Both the position numbers and the translations under genes were made by a program. From contig JAHBVO010000002.1 of the NCBI GenBank assembly GCA_019637435.1, positions 1,031,519 to 1,095,518 on the forward strand: 64,000 nt of DNA, given 5' to 3'. Origin of the DNA: Candidatus Obscuribacterales bacterium. Lineage in GTDB: Bacteria; Cyanobacteriota; Vampirovibrionia; Obscuribacterales; Obscuribacteraceae. Of this stretch, positions 42,169 through 51,628 are shown in pieces (within the stretch, counting starts at the first letter, position 1; each line of letters starts with the position of its first letter). The notes below the pieces were generated by a model that saw only the letters and a program-made list of their open reading frames with translations, made no database searches and was not told where the DNA came from.

Positions 42169-43755
42169 ATGGCAAATTTCACCTGGGTAATCGACCAACG
42201 TAAGTGCATCGGTTGTCATGCGTGCACGACCGCCTGCAAGTCAGAAAATGAAGTGCCTTTGTCCGTTGACCGAACGTGGGTCAAGTATGTGGAGAAAGGC
42301 GATTTCCCAAACTCCCAACGCCACTTTGGTGTTCTGCGTTGTAATCATTGCGCCAATCCACCGTGCGTTCACATCTGTCCGACGACGGCAATGTTTCAAC
42401 GTCCGGACGGAATCGTCGAGTTCGACAAGGACGCCTGTATCGGATGCAAGGCGTGTATTGCTGCTTGTCCGTACGACGCCATCTATATTGACCCGGAAAG
42501 CCACACGGCCGCAAAATGCAATTTCTGCGCTCACCGTCTCGATGTCGGTCTGGAGCCGGCGTGCGTCGTGGTTTGCCCGGAGGAGGCGCTTATATTCGGC
42601 GATCTCGAAGATCCTCTATCGAAAGTAAACCAATTAATCGGCCGCGAAAAGACTCAAGTTCGCAAACCTGAAAAAAATACGGATCCAAAGTGCTTCTACA
42701 TTGGTGCCGATGAGGCTGTTTTAAATCCCGATGTTCAGACATATGACGAGTCTGGACTGTATATGTGGTCAAACCAGCGGGAAGAGAAGCACGGCGCGCA
42801 CCTCGATAAGAATATTCCGTCCGGAATCTCGCTTTCATCGGCGCTTAATACCGTGACTGGTGCCCGGGTTGCTTATGATGTTCACCATGATATTCCCTGG
42901 GCTCAGTATGTAAGCCTCTACTTGTGGACCAAGTCGATTTCTTCCGGCGCATTCTTATTTGCCTGGATGTTGTGGAGCTCGATTCAATTCGGATTTGTGC
43001 CCGGACCGATGCCACTATGGTTGGTGTGGGGAGCTCCCGCAATTTCGTTTATCTACCTTGCCGTTACCGGTATTCTTTTGATAGCCGATCTCGATAGACC
43101 GGAGCGGTTCTGGTACATCATCGCCAGACCGCAATGGAAATCATGGCTTGCCATCGGCAGCTACATCATTTTGGGTTACTCTGTTTTGCTCACCGCAATT
43201 CTTGGTGCCTTCGTGTTCGGTTTCGGCATGCAAGTTTCGCCCTGGTTGTATCACATAACGATGCCACTAGCAGTGATGACAGCGGTTTACACCGCCTTTC
43301 TCTTTGCCCAGGCGAAAGCCCGGGATATGTGGCAAAGTCCGGCTTTGCCCCTGCACCTTTTGCAGCAAGCGGTTTTAGCCGGCGCCTGTGTGAGCATCCC
43401 TGCTGCCGCTTTGATGGGCAATCTTGATGCGATAGCGGACTTCGCACGACCAACAATTGTCGGGGCGATAGTGTTGCATCTTGTCCTCACCATTGGCGGT
43501 GAGGTATTGACCGAACACAGCTCAAAAGCCAAACAGCGCGCAGTCGATATGATGGTGAAGGGACCTTACAGCAAAATCTTCTGGTGGGGCAACATTGTCC
43601 TCGGTTCTGCAGTTCCATTGACGTTGCTACTGGTAACCGGATTTGCGGCTCCGTCATACTCCATAGACATGATTGTGGCTTTCCTTGGGTTGTTTGGACT
43701 GCTTGCATACGAGCATTGCTTTGTTATGGCTGGTCAGTCGGTTAGATTGAGTTAG
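42169..43755 (+). CDS. 4Fe-4S ferredoxin subunit fused to NrfD-type membrane anchor
   Basis: 528 residues from the ATG at 42169 (AAGGCGG upstream). Residues about 1-200 are an NrfC/PsrB-like four-cluster subunit: CIGCHACTTACK, CNHCANPPCVHICP, CIGCKACIAACPYDA, CNFCAHRLDVGLEPACVVVCP. The rest is an NrfD/PsrC-like quinone-binding membrane protein with about eight or nine helices (YLWTKSISSGAFLFAWML, YLAVTGILLIADLDRPERFWYIIARPQWKSWLAIGSYIILGY). In most complexes these two are separate genes; here they are fused, tying electron transfer directly to the quinone site. It is 22 bases upstream of the molybdopterin catalytic subunit and surely functions with it. No Tat or Sec signal precedes the iron-sulfur part. 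Confidence 0.93.
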   Translation: MANFTWVIDQRKCIGCHACTTACKSENEVPLSVDRTWVKYVEKGDFPNSQRHFGVLRCNHCANPPCVHICPTTAMFQRPDGIVEFDKDACIGCKACIAACPYDAIYIDPESHTAAKCNFCAHRLDVGLEPACVVVCPEEALIFGDLEDPLSKVNQLIGREKTQVRKPEKNTDPKCFYIGADEAVLNPDVQTYDESGLYMWSNQREEKHGAHLDKNIPSGISLSSALNTVTGARVAYDVHHDIPWAQYVSLYLWTKSISSGAFLFAWMLWSSIQFGFVPGPMPLWLVWGAPAISFIYLAVTGILLIADLDRPERFWYIIARPQWKSWLAIGSYIILGYSVLLTAILGAFVFGFGMQVSPWLYHITMPLAVMTAVYTAFLFAQAKARDMWQSPALPLHLLQQAVLAGACVSIPAAALMGNLDAIADFARPTIVGAIVLHLVLTIGGEVLTEHSSKAKQRAVDMMVKGPYSKIFWWGNIVLGSAVPLTLLLVTGFAAPSYSIDMIVAFLGLFGLLAYEHCFVMAGQSVRLS

Positions 43756-43777
43756 CGAATCTGCGTGAGAGGCGTTT

Positions 43778-46700
43778 ATGAATTTTGAGAAAAAGCCAAA
43801 TGCAATAGGTTCGTGGCTAGCAGGTCTTGTTAAGAGAATTCGCTTCTCAAGGGACTTCGCGATGGCGGATGGCACCGCGGGCGGTTCCTCCGACAGCCGT
43901 TTCGGATGCAAAAATTGCGTTGACGATAATCAGGTTTTACTAAAAAACCTTGATGATGGTGTCGCATCTGATGGCATGACTGTTTCCAGTTTTGCAAAAC
44001 GCCGAGCTTCAACAGTCGCCGAAGTTTCAAAAGTTGCAGAAGTGTCGGAAGTCTCCTCCGGCTCCAGTCGAGATACTGGCGAGCGCAGGGTTGGAGAGCT
44101 CGCGCTCTTTCCTCCCATGGAGAAATGGGACGATTGGCAGGAGTGGGATCCGAAGGCCTGGCCGAAAAAGGTAGCCAAAAATTACATGCTGGTTCCAACC
44201 GTTTGCTTCAACTGTGAAGCGGCTTGTGGATTGCTGGCTTACGTTGATAAAAAGACGCATCATATTCGCAAGTTTGAAGGCAACCCGGAACATCCCGGTT
44301 CTCGAGGTCGGAATTGCGCGAAGGGACCGGCGACCGTCAATCAAGTGCACGATCCTGAACGAATTTTGTATCCGTTGAAACGGAAAGGACCGCGTGGAAG
44401 CGGACAGTGGGAGCGGACTTCCTGGGATGAAGTCGTCGATGTGCTCGCCGCTCGCATTCGAAAAGCTATTCTGGAAAATCGCCGCGATCAAGTCATGTAT
44501 CACGTCGGCAGACCGGGCGAGGATGTTTTTACCGAGCGTGTTCTTGCCTCATGGGGGGTCGATGGACACAACAGTCATACAAATATTTGCTCTGCCAGTG
44601 CCAGGGCTGGATACGCATTTTGGATGGGAATCGACCGTCCCAGTCCAGATCATGCAAACGCAAAGTTTATTTTGCTCGTGAGCGCCCACCTGGAATCCGG
44701 GCACTATTTCAACCCGCATGCCCAGCGCATCATTGAAGCTAAAATGAAAGGCGCCAAAATTGCTGTCGTCGATCCTCGCCTTTCCAACACCGCATCACAT
44801 GCGGATTACTGGCTGCCCTCCTATCCGGGTGGTGAGCCCGCCATGCTGCTGGCGATAGCGTATCAGCTGATTTCTACGCGGCGAATCAATAAGGACTTCA
44901 TTCGAAAGTGGGTTAATTGGGAAGACTATCTCGCCGAGTATAGCCCCGGAGTCGAGTGTACTTTTGAAAACTTCCTGGACGAGTTGGAAAAGCATTACAG
45001 CAAGTACACTCCCGAATTAGCTGAGCAAGAATCAGGCGTGAAGGCTCAAGCGATATTCGACATCGCCGACGAGATCGCTCGAGCCGGTACAGCTTTTTCC
45101 ACACACACCTGGAGAGCCTCATGTGCAGGCAATTTGGGTGGCTGGCAGACGGCACGCTGTTTGTTTTTCTTAAACGTTTTAACAGGCTCGATTGCTACGC
45201 CTGGCGGCACATCTCCAAACGCCTGGAACAAATTTGTGCCGAAACCGATGACCATGCCCGCGCATCCTGAGCACTGGAATGAGATTACCTGGCCAAGAGA
45301 ATTTCCGCTTGCATTTTTTGAGATGAGTTTCTTGCTTCCGCATTTGCTGAAGGAGGGCAGAAATACTCTCGATACTTATTTTACTCGCGTATACAATCCA
45401 GTCTGGACAAACCCTGATGGTTTGACCTGGATTGATGTTCTCAAAGACGAATCGAAGGTTGGAGTTCATTGTGCGCTAACTCCCGTTTGGAGTGAAACCG
45501 CGTGGTTTGCTGACTATGTGCTGCCGATGGGATTGGGACCTGAACGTCATGACTTGCACAGTTATGAAACTCAAGCCGCAACCTGGATCGGTTTCAGGCA
45601 GCCCGTCCTCAAAGTCGCCAAAGAAAGAATGGGAGCAGCTGCCGGCACCACCCTCGGTGCTAATCCCGGCGAGGTATGGGAAGAGAACGAGTTCTGGATC
45701 GAGCTTTCCTGGCGCATCGACCATGATGGAACGCTTGGAATCAGGAAGCATTTCGAGTCTCCGTATCGCCCTGGGGAGAAGGTCACGGTAGACGAATATT
45801 ACCGCTGGATATTTGAAAACAGTGTGCCCGGTTTGAAAGAAACCGCACAAGCTAAAGGTATGGAACCACTCGAATATATGCGGCGCTACGGCTCCTTCGA
45901 AGTGCAGTCGCAAGTGTACGAGTGTCACGAAGAAAAGCTGACCGAGACAGATTTGATCGAATCCGAAGTCGAGAAGTCCACGGGGCGAATTTACAAGGAC
46001 AAAACCAAAGTTAGCTCGGTTAACATGGTGCCTGTTCCCCAGCCTGGCGACGACAAAGGTCGTAAACTGATCGGCATCGAGATCGACGGCGTCGCTCACA
46101 GAGGTTTTCCAACGCCATCCGGGAAGTTGGAGATATTCTCCAAGACCCTTGCTGATTGGGGGTGGAGTGAATACGCCCGACCCAGCATCACTCGCAGTCA
46201 CGTTGAACGTGCCGGGATCGTCAACGATATCGACGAGGGCGGAAACAAGCACAATGGCGACTTCGGTTACGTCCTCATTCCTACTTTCCGATTGCCTGTG
46301 TTAATACACACTCGCAGTGGTAATGCTAAGTGGTTGAATGAAATCGCGCACTCTAACCCACTCTGGATAAACCCGGTCGAAGCGACCAAAATTGGTTTAA
46401 CCACCGGGGATCTGGTGCGGGTTGAAACGGAAATCGGATACTTCATCACCAAAGCCTGGGTGACTGAAAGTATTGCACCAAATGTAGTGGCATGTTCTCA
46501 CCATATGGGGCGATGGCGTTTGGAAGAAGAACAAGGTACTGACCGCTGGTGTTCGAGCCTCGTAGACATGTCCGAAACAGGTCCGGGGCAGTATTTGATG
46601 CGTCAGAAAAAGGGCGTGACACCATTTGAATCGAGTGATGCCGATAGTATGCGTGTTTGGTGGAATGACGCTGGTGTTCATCAGAATCTTACGTTCCCGG

Positions 46701-46936
46701 TGCAGCCCGATCCGATTTCCGGTATGCATTGCTGGCACCAGAAGGTGCGGGTGGTCAAGCCTAAGAACGGAGATCAATACGGTGACGTCTTCGCCGACAT
46801 CAATAAATCGCATGAGGTCTACAAGCGCTGGCTTCGGATTACTCGTCCGGCTCCTGGACCTGACGGCATGAGGCGTCCGTGGTGGCTCCTCCGGCCGCTC
46901 CGCCCGAATCCGAAAGCTTATAAAATGCCGGAATAG
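43778..46936 (+). CDS. Molybdopterin oxidoreductase catalytic subunit (complex iron-sulfur molybdoenzyme)
   Basis: 1052 residues. A ~130-residue N-terminal extension of low complexity (includes CKNC and Ser/Val/Glu repeats) precedes the [4Fe-4S] motif CFNCEAACGLLAY ... GRNCAKG. Then the Mo-bisPGD domains: DQVMYHVGRPGEDVFTERVL, NSHTNICSASARAGYAFWMG (the Cys is a possible Mo ligand), KIAVVDPRLSNTASHADYWLP, TPGGTSPNAWNKF, and the C-terminal molydopterin-dinucleotide-binding domain (NPLWINPVEATKIGLTTGDLVRVET). Relatives include polysulfide/thiosulfate-type reductases; the substrate cannot be read. It lacks a twin-arginine signal, so the active site probably faces the cytoplasm, unlike PsrA or PhsA. 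AGAGG precedes the ATG. Confidence 0.92.
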   Translation: MNFEKKPNAIGSWLAGLVKRIRFSRDFAMADGTAGGSSDSRFGCKNCVDDNQVLLKNLDDGVASDGMTVSSFAKRRASTVAEVSKVAEVSEVSSGSSRDTGERRVGELALFPPMEKWDDWQEWDPKAWPKKVAKNYMLVPTVCFNCEAACGLLAYVDKKTHHIRKFEGNPEHPGSRGRNCAKGPATVNQVHDPERILYPLKRKGPRGSGQWERTSWDEVVDVLAARIRKAILENRRDQVMYHVGRPGEDVFTERVLASWGVDGHNSHTNICSASARAGYAFWMGIDRPSPDHANAKFILLVSAHLESGHYFNPHAQRIIEAKMKGAKIAVVDPRLSNTASHADYWLPSYPGGEPAMLLAIAYQLISTRRINKDFIRKWVNWEDYLAEYSPGVECTFENFLDELEKHYSKYTPELAEQESGVKAQAIFDIADEIARAGTAFSTHTWRASCAGNLGGWQTARCLFFLNVLTGSIATPGGTSPNAWNKFVPKPMTMPAHPEHWNEITWPREFPLAFFEMSFLLPHLLKEGRNTLDTYFTRVYNPVWTNPDGLTWIDVLKDESKVGVHCALTPVWSETAWFADYVLPMGLGPERHDLHSYETQAATWIGFRQPVLKVAKERMGAAAGTTLGANPGEVWEENEFWIELSWRIDHDGTLGIRKHFESPYRPGEKVTVDEYYRWIFENSVPGLKETAQAKGMEPLEYMRRYGSFEVQSQVYECHEEKLTETDLIESEVEKSTGRIYKDKTKVSSVNMVPVPQPGDDKGRKLIGIEIDGVAHRGFPTPSGKLEIFSKTLADWGWSEYARPSITRSHVERAGIVNDIDEGGNKHNGDFGYVLIPTFRLPVLIHTRSGNAKWLNEIAHSNPLWINPVEATKIGLTTGDLVRVETEIGYFITKAWVTESIAPNVVACSHHMGRWRLEEEQGTDRWCSSLVDMSETGPGQYLMRQKKGVTPFESSDADSMRVWWNDAGVHQNLTFPVQPDPISGMHCWHQKVRVVKPKNGDQYGDVFADINKSHEVYKRWLRITRPAPGPDGMRRPWWLLRPLRPNPKAYKMPE

Positions 46937-47003
46937 ACTGGTTGCTTGCCTCGGAAAACGCTGAACCTTAAATCTGGCGGGCGTTGTAGTAGGTTTTTCC
47001 CGG

Positions 47004-47017
47004 TCCGGGTATATCTC
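47004..47017 (+). promoter_or_regulatory. TCCGGGTATAT promoter-like element upstream of the 226-residue gene
   Basis: TCCGGGTATATCTC lies 25 bases before the ATG at 47043. Nearly the same sequence, TCCGGGTATATATCTC, lies 29 bases before the start of the paralogous gene at 58688. The TATAT part could be a -10 box; the CCGGG part may be an extended or protein-binding element. No consistent -35 box is seen. Confidence 0.55.
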
Positions 47018-47042
47018 TACTTGAGAACCCGGAGACCCAGGT

Positions 47043-47723
47043 ATGGCAAGTCTTGACCGGCGAAATTCTATGACTCTGGACGAAGTCGGACGCTATCTGC
47101 GTGAACTTCGTAATCTCGAATCGCCCTCGCAAAATAAAGTTTGCAATTCGATTATTACTATAGACCTGGCTTTTGAGGGGACCGAATCTTCATTGAGCCA
47201 ACATCTATCCAAAGACAAATGGGACCGAATAAGGACGGAACTGTTCGATATTCTGATCTCTTCGTTTCCCGGTTATTGGAACGTTTACGAGGAGGGGTCT
47301 TTGATTCCGCTAGAATTGCGTGCCGACTGGCCGGATTCCGGATACATCGAGTTCTGTCCGACCCGCTCAAACAGGCAATCGGACATCCTGCGCGCGGATC
47401 TAAGCACCATTCATCCATCCATTGTGCTGGCGATGCGCTGGTGTTGGGCGGAAGGACAAAATCAGACTACTGTTGAAAACTTTAAAACTTATCGTGAGTC
47501 TCGACTGGGAGATCAAAGCGAAGAGGCGCAAACGGTGCGCGAATTTCTTGACCGATTGTTTGAAACATGCGTGACTGAGGCTGAGAAATCTAAGCGAATT
47601 GCGCACCGTACATGGTGGCGTTTATCCTCCGAGGTTAGCTCGTGCCAGGACAAGCAGACTGTCAAAAAGCTGAAAAAGAAAATGCTGGAACTCGAGAACG
47701 TTTGGGGACTCCCTAGTGCCTGA
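47043..47723 (+). CDS. Hypothetical protein, 226 residues, paralogue of the gene at 58008-58688
   Basis: Soluble, no signal or membrane helix. The start MASLDRRNSMTLDEVGRYL aligns with the paralogue's (M/V)AKQERREKMSLDLAYEVY. Shared features further on are the helix W-x-R-I-x3-LFD-x-[IL]L (KDKWDRIRTELFDILISS), a beta segment ending in GYIEFCP versus GLVRIYP, a Trp pair near residue 190 (HRTWWRL / SEWWDLYW), and the C-terminal KKMLELENVWG / ERMAMLESVWG. Both proteins are exactly 226 residues. No known family is recognised. An intrinsic terminator follows the gene. Confidence 0.72.
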   Translation: MASLDRRNSMTLDEVGRYLRELRNLESPSQNKVCNSIITIDLAFEGTESSLSQHLSKDKWDRIRTELFDILISSFPGYWNVYEEGSLIPLELRADWPDSGYIEFCPTRSNRQSDILRADLSTIHPSIVLAMRWCWAEGQNQTTVENFKTYRESRLGDQSEEAQTVREFLDRLFETCVTEAEKSKRIAHRTWWRLSSEVSSCQDKQTVKKLKKKMLELENVWGLPSA

Positions 47724-47773
47724 GCCGATGGAGTCTGGTTCTGATTGATTCGAGTGATGAAGTCCTGACCGTA

Positions 47774-47808
47774 TCAAAAAGGGCTCAGGAATACTGAGCC
47801 CTTTTTGA
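47774..47808. terminator. Bidirectional intrinsic terminator
   Basis: Perfect 15-base stem TCAAAAAGGGCTCAG (47774-47788) and CTGAGCCCTTTTTGA (47794-47808), loop GAATA. The A and T runs at its ends serve the convergent genes on both sides. Confidence 0.95.
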
Positions 47809-47822
47809 GCTCAACTAGATCT

Positions 47823-48971
47823 TTATTTGGAGCCAGACTCGGCATTAACGAGATCTGGTTTTTTCACACCCGGCAATCTTTCAATCAGCTCCTTGTCGGG
47901 CTTGCTCGCCTGACCCTTTCCACGCAGTTTTTTCACTGCTACAGACTCGCCTTTCTCAGCGGATTCCATGAGGGCTTCGATAACCGCCATGTCCGCCAGA
48001 CCCTCGTGTCCGCTTGGACGCGGTTCTTTATTTAATATGATGCATTCCGAGAAGTGATTCAACTCTGGCGCAAATTGATCAGACTTCGGAGTCTTCTTCT
48101 CCTCAGCAGGTTTATCTTTGCGTGTGAGCGTGTACTTTAACTCATCGACGTATTCGTAAGCCGGTTCCACATTGATATCACCCTCGGTGCCGAGCACGCG
48201 ATAGGTGGATACGGCTTGCGTACCAAAGCTACATGCGAATGTGGCGATACATTGGTTTGGAAACCGCATTACCGCTCCGACCGATTCTTCAATTTCTTCG
48301 AATCGTGGATCCGGTCCTTTTGCCATGAGAGCTTGAACCTCAATTGGCTCAGCTCCGAAGATATAACGTGCAGCATTTATACAATAGATTCCAATGTCGA
48401 AAAGGGGACCTCCCCCTCTTTCCGCCTGCGTCCTGATATTGCCTTCCTTTACTTGCATAGTGAAGGTCGAGTTGAACAGTCGTGGTTCGCCGATCGCACC
48501 ATCATGTACAAGGCTGGCAACGGTCATATTTGTCTGCTCGAAGTGCAGCCGATAGGCAATCATCAGCTTCACGTTGTGAAGTTGCGCCGCCTCGATCATA
48601 GCCTTGCCTTCCTCGACCGTTACCGCCATAGGTTTTTCACAGAGAACATGCACACCTGACTGAGCTGCTTTCACCGCGTATTCCTTATGCATGTCGTTGG
48701 GCAGTGCGATGTAAACCGCGTCTACTTCTCCGCTCTTCAACATCTGTTCGTATTCGTCATAAGAATATCTTTTATCTACCGCGTAACGGTCACCGAGTTC
48801 TTTGAGCTTTTGCGGGTCATCAGATACCAGCGCTGTCAGCTCAGAAGTCTGTTTCGCGTGCTCAAACGCTGGTAGTACGGCTACTTGGGCAATGTGACCC
48901 AGACCTACTACTGCGTAGCGGATGCGTACACCGTTATGTCCTCCGCTTGCTCTTTTCTCCGTATTGGCCAT
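47823..48971 (-). CDS. Gfo/Idh/MocA-family NAD(P)-dependent oxidoreductase
   Basis: 382 residues from the ATG at 48971 (AGAGGA, 6-base spacing). Rossmann start IRYAVVGLGHIAQVAVLPAFEHAKQT, then DAVYIALPNDMHKEYAVKAAQSGVHVLCEKPMAVTVEEG (the EKP motif), and the C-terminal alpha/beta domain with GGGPLFDIGIYCINAARYIFG (D-x-G-x-Y). The pattern is close to glucose-fructose oxidoreductase-like members acting on sugars. The C-terminal ~45 residues are a Lys/Pro-rich tail. No Tat signal, so cytoplasmic. No sugar pathway gene is adjacent. Confidence 0.92.
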   Translation of the reverse strand: MANTEKRASGGHNGVRIRYAVVGLGHIAQVAVLPAFEHAKQTSELTALVSDDPQKLKELGDRYAVDKRYSYDEYEQMLKSGEVDAVYIALPNDMHKEYAVKAAQSGVHVLCEKPMAVTVEEGKAMIEAAQLHNVKLMIAYRLHFEQTNMTVASLVHDGAIGEPRLFNSTFTMQVKEGNIRTQAERGGGPLFDIGIYCINAARYIFGAEPIEVQALMAKGPDPRFEEIEESVGAVMRFPNQCIATFACSFGTQAVSTYRVLGTEGDINVEPAYEYVDELKYTLTRKDKPAEEKKTPKSDQFAPELNHFSECIILNKEPRPSGHEGLADMAVIEALMESAEKGESVAVKKLRGKGQASKPDKELIERLPGVKKPDLVNAESGSK

Positions 48972-49169
48972 ATTCATTCCTCTAAACTTGCATAATCGAC
49001 ATTCGGGTTTCGTTGCTTCAGAGACATGGGGACCGATTGTTTGTTCCGCATTGGAGAATGAAAAGCGTACCTCTTTATAGTCATAAACGGTTTTGTGCTT
49101 CGAGTTTCCCCGCTGGAGGCGATCTGCGCTATTAGGTTGGTAACGAACAGTTTTAAGGGAGAAAAGATC

Positions 49170-49559
49170 ATGTCAAACCAACCATCTTCATCTGACTTTG
49201 GAAGCACCACCGGTGGAGCTCTCGAAGAAGCTGGAGCCGCGAATCCACCTTCGACAACTGATCTGGATCGTTCTTCCTATGAGAAAAGTATGGAAGAGCG
49301 CATGGCTGAGTTCGGAGCAAGAATCGACGAGCTTAACGAAAAATTGGACTCGATGAAAGAACAGGCCGCTGTTAAGTACCAGGATTTGAAGGATAAACAA
49401 CGCGTGGCCTCCTGCAAGTTCAAAGAACTGAAAGAGACCAGCGCTGATGCATTCGGCGAATTTAAAACAGGTATGGACCATGCTTTTGAGGAACTGTCCA
49501 AAGCGTGGGAAGAAATGAAAACTGGTTGCTCGAACGCTGCTGCAAAGTTCGAAAAGTAA
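49170..49559 (+). CDS. Cytoplasmic coiled-coil protein, 129 residues
   Basis: From the ATG at 49170 (GGGAG upstream; longer frame rejected). A polar N-terminus (SNQPSSSDFGSTTGGALEEAG) leads into a long charged helix (YEKSMEERMAEFGARIDELNEKLDSMKEQAAVKYQDLKDKQRVASCKFKELKETSADAFGEFKTGMDHAFEELSKAWEEMK), probably coiled coil or apolipoprotein-like. No signal or membrane helix. It precedes the single-pass protein gene by 71 bases and may be co-transcribed with it. No family recognised. Confidence 0.7.
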   Translation: MSNQPSSSDFGSTTGGALEEAGAANPPSTTDLDRSSYEKSMEERMAEFGARIDELNEKLDSMKEQAAVKYQDLKDKQRVASCKFKELKETSADAFGEFKTGMDHAFEELSKAWEEMKTGCSNAAAKFEK

Positions 49560-49630
49560 TTGAGGGGCTAGCGTTCGGTGCGCGCTGTATCGATACTGGT
49601 GCGTGACGGTGGCTGCCTCAAGGAGGATAT

Positions 49631-50035
49631 ATGGCTGTTAAGCAAACACATATGACTGCCGCGATGGATCGGGCTTCGGCCTATCCGCCGGCTGACGAAG
49701 TGAAGCCGTCATTCGTCTCGTACTGGTTGACCGGACTGATTGTCCTGATGGTGCTGGCCCTCGCTTTTACCGTAGTCAATTTAACGACTCAGTTTTCGAG
49801 GGATGGCATTGGAGCCGATGCGCCTATGGTTCTTCCAAACGCATCGACAATGCCCGGATCCAGTGTTCGAGATGGACGGTCTGAAGCCCTGGACAACATA
49901 GCGGGCATACCAAACGGTACCGCTGGTAGTGCGAGCACTGCGACTTCAATCGATTCTAGAATCGGAATCCCGAATACCGATCGCCTCCCGGGGCGTGATG
50001 ACCATAGACCGCAACCGGTGCCGGCACCACTTTGA
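49631..50035 (+). CDS. Single-pass membrane protein, 134 residues
   Basis: An ideal AAGGAGG lies just before the ATG at 49631. N-terminal polar segment, one membrane helix (VSYWLTGLIVLMVLALAFTVVNL), then a Gly/Pro/Asn/Ser-rich low-complexity tail (DSRIGIPNTDRLPGRDDHRPQPVPAPL). The tail probably lies outside the inner membrane. No family recognised. Followed by a strong terminator. Confidence 0.7.
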   Translation: MAVKQTHMTAAMDRASAYPPADEVKPSFVSYWLTGLIVLMVLALAFTVVNLTTQFSRDGIGADAPMVLPNASTMPGSSVRDGRSEALDNIAGIPNGTAGSASTATSIDSRIGIPNTDRLPGRDDHRPQPVPAPL

Positions 50036-50082
50036 TCCGTGCAGACTGAATAGGTGTCGAATCAGTAAAATGATTCGCAAAC

Positions 50083-50118
50083 AAAAGGAGCATCTCTTCC
50101 GCGAGAGATGCTCCTTTT
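50083..50118. terminator. Intrinsic terminator between convergent genes
   Basis: Perfect 15-base stem AAAAGGAGCATCTCT (50083-50097) and AGAGATGCTCCTTTT (50104-50118), loop TCCGCG. A run on one side and T run on the other, so usable from both strands. Confidence 0.95.
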
Positions 50119-50136
50119 AATTATTGGGACGACTTA

Positions 50137-50574
50137 CTACGCTTTGGCAGTCGCTTCGAGTCTGGCTTCCATCGTGATCTTCGCGTTGAAGAGTTTCGAG
50201 ATGGGGCAACCTGTTTTTGCGTTATTCGCTGCTGTATCGAACTGCTCTTGAGTAGCGTTCGGTACGATTGCTTTCACGTCGAGGTGGATTTCGGTAACTG
50301 CGAAGCCGCTTTCTTGTTTTTCAAGAGTGACGGTTGCGGTTGTGTTGATTCGCTCAGGAGTCAAGCCAGCAGCGCCGAGTTGACCGGAAAGAGCCATTGA
50401 AAAACATCCGGAGTGAGCAGCAGCGATCAATTCTTCGGGATTGGTGCCTTTGCCTTCTTCGAAGCGTGTGCTGAAACTATATTGCGTTTTATCGAGAACA
50501 CCGCTATCTGTCGTGATTGTTCCTTTGCCGTCTTTGAGACCATTTTGCCATTCGGCTGATGCTTTGCGTTTCAT
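50137..50574 (-). CDS. OsmC-family peroxiredoxin
   Basis: 145 residues from the ATG at 50574 (AAGGAG, 6-base spacing); the longer frame to 50739 has no family match. OsmC pattern: [68 protein letters not shown] with the peroxidatic Cys in HSGC, and the second Cys in TGCPISKLF. Reduces organic hydroperoxides and hydrogen peroxide; cytoplasmic and often stress induced. The 370 bases between this gene and 50945 hold no supported gene. Confidence 0.95.
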   Translation of the reverse strand: MKRKASAEWQNGLKDGKGTITTDSGVLDKTQYSFSTRFEEGKGTNPEELIAAAHSGCFSMALSGQLGAAGLTPERINTTATVTLEKQESGFAVTEIHLDVKAIVPNATQEQFDTAANNAKTGCPISKLFNAKITMEARLEATAKA

Positions 50575-50944
50575 CTCACACTCCTTATCTAGAATTGATT
50601 GAGAAGGATAATACACGGCGAGGAAATTAAGTAGCGAACGGACCGCTTCACAACCGTTTAGAAACAATCTTTGATAATTCGCTTCCCAACCGCGATGTGG
50701 AAGAGTCTGTTTGTCAATTGTTAAACCGCTCAATGGCATTTCGGCACCTCACTTCCTTCCGCGCGCTATGCGTTGACGTACATCAGGTAGCAGCGAGCAA
50801 CCTTGTGTTTGAGCGCTAGTCGAGAGGTGCTTTCAAAGCGGCTCCGTAGCGAATTAGCGCTGGTTTTGCTGCTCCCAAGACGGATGTAGCGAGTGGAAAT
50901 ATCGCACATCGTAAAAAGTTACACGAAAGATAAAAGGAGAGGCT

Positions 50945-51628
50945 ATGTATACTCACGTACTTCGTAACAGAAAGTTTGGAGCGCTGATGCTCGCACTGGC
51001 TGTATCATTCGGAGTCAACTCCAGCGCAAACGCCGACACAATCGAAGTTCCTGTAACTTTGACTGGTGACGTTATTAAATTCGTTTCGACAACTACTGGT
51101 GCGACCGTTGACGCAGCGGGTAATGTTCTCGACTCATCCGGTAACGTAGTCGGGGTTGTCATTGATGCAAACGGTCAGCCTGTTCATCAGGTTACCGGCG
51201 ACAAGATTGTTGTAATCAAACAAAAGAGCGACGATATTGTTTCAGCATCTTTATATAACAGAATTTACGACCTTCAAAATCTTTTGGCGCAGGAAAAGGC
51301 GTTAGGACACATCTCGTCTGACAAATGTGATGCGCTTTGCGCTGACATCAATAACGCCAGAGTCGATCTAGACGCCAAAATTGCTTCGGATAATGCTCTG
51401 ACCTTTGATGAGTCCTTAGCGCTGGCTGCCGATCTCGACCGCCTGGCCGGTCGCGTCAAAGGTGATCTGAATGCTGCAACCTCGACGGCAGTTGTATACC
51501 AACCGATGCTGATCGTCGGCGATAGCCCTGACAAAAAGCGCATTTCGATCTACCAGCGAACAATTAAGTCGCTTGATGGCGTAACTCAAACAACTCAAAC
51601 GACGACCACGACTGAACAAACCAGATAA
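50945..51628 (+). CDS. Secreted protein with one copy of the ~70-residue helical repeat (family B)
   Basis: 227 residues; AAAGGAG precedes the ATG. Signal peptide ends NSSANA. Residues 31-95 are beta-like (DTIEVPVTLTGDVIKFVSTT, AGNVLDSSGNVVGVVIDANG), similar in style to the protein at 33411-34286. Residues about 102-175 (LYNRIYDLQNLLAQEKALGH, then ISSDKCDALCADINNARVDL, ending with ALTFDES ... LAADLDRLAGRVKGDL) fit the same helical repeat as in that protein and in the one at 55194-55913, with RI, GHIS and ALTF at matching places. The C-terminus is Thr/Gln rich (TQTTQTTTTTEQ). Unknown function. Confidence 0.75.
   Translation: MYTHVLRNRKFGALMLALAVSFGVNSSANADTIEVPVTLTGDVIKFVSTTTGATVDAAGNVLDSSGNVVGVVIDANGQPVHQVTGDKIVVIKQKSDDIVSASLYNRIYDLQNLLAQEKALGHISSDKCDALCADINNARVDLDAKIASDNALTFDESLALAADLDRLAGRVKGDLNAATSTAVVYQPMLIVGDSPDKKRISIYQRTIKSLDGVTQTTQTTTTTEQTR

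Noticed and set aside
45476..46252. 258-residue antisense frame inside the molybdopterin oxidoreductase gene
   Set aside because: The sense strand encodes a well-matched molybdopterin oxidoreductase; the antisense translation has no family resemblance or start signal.
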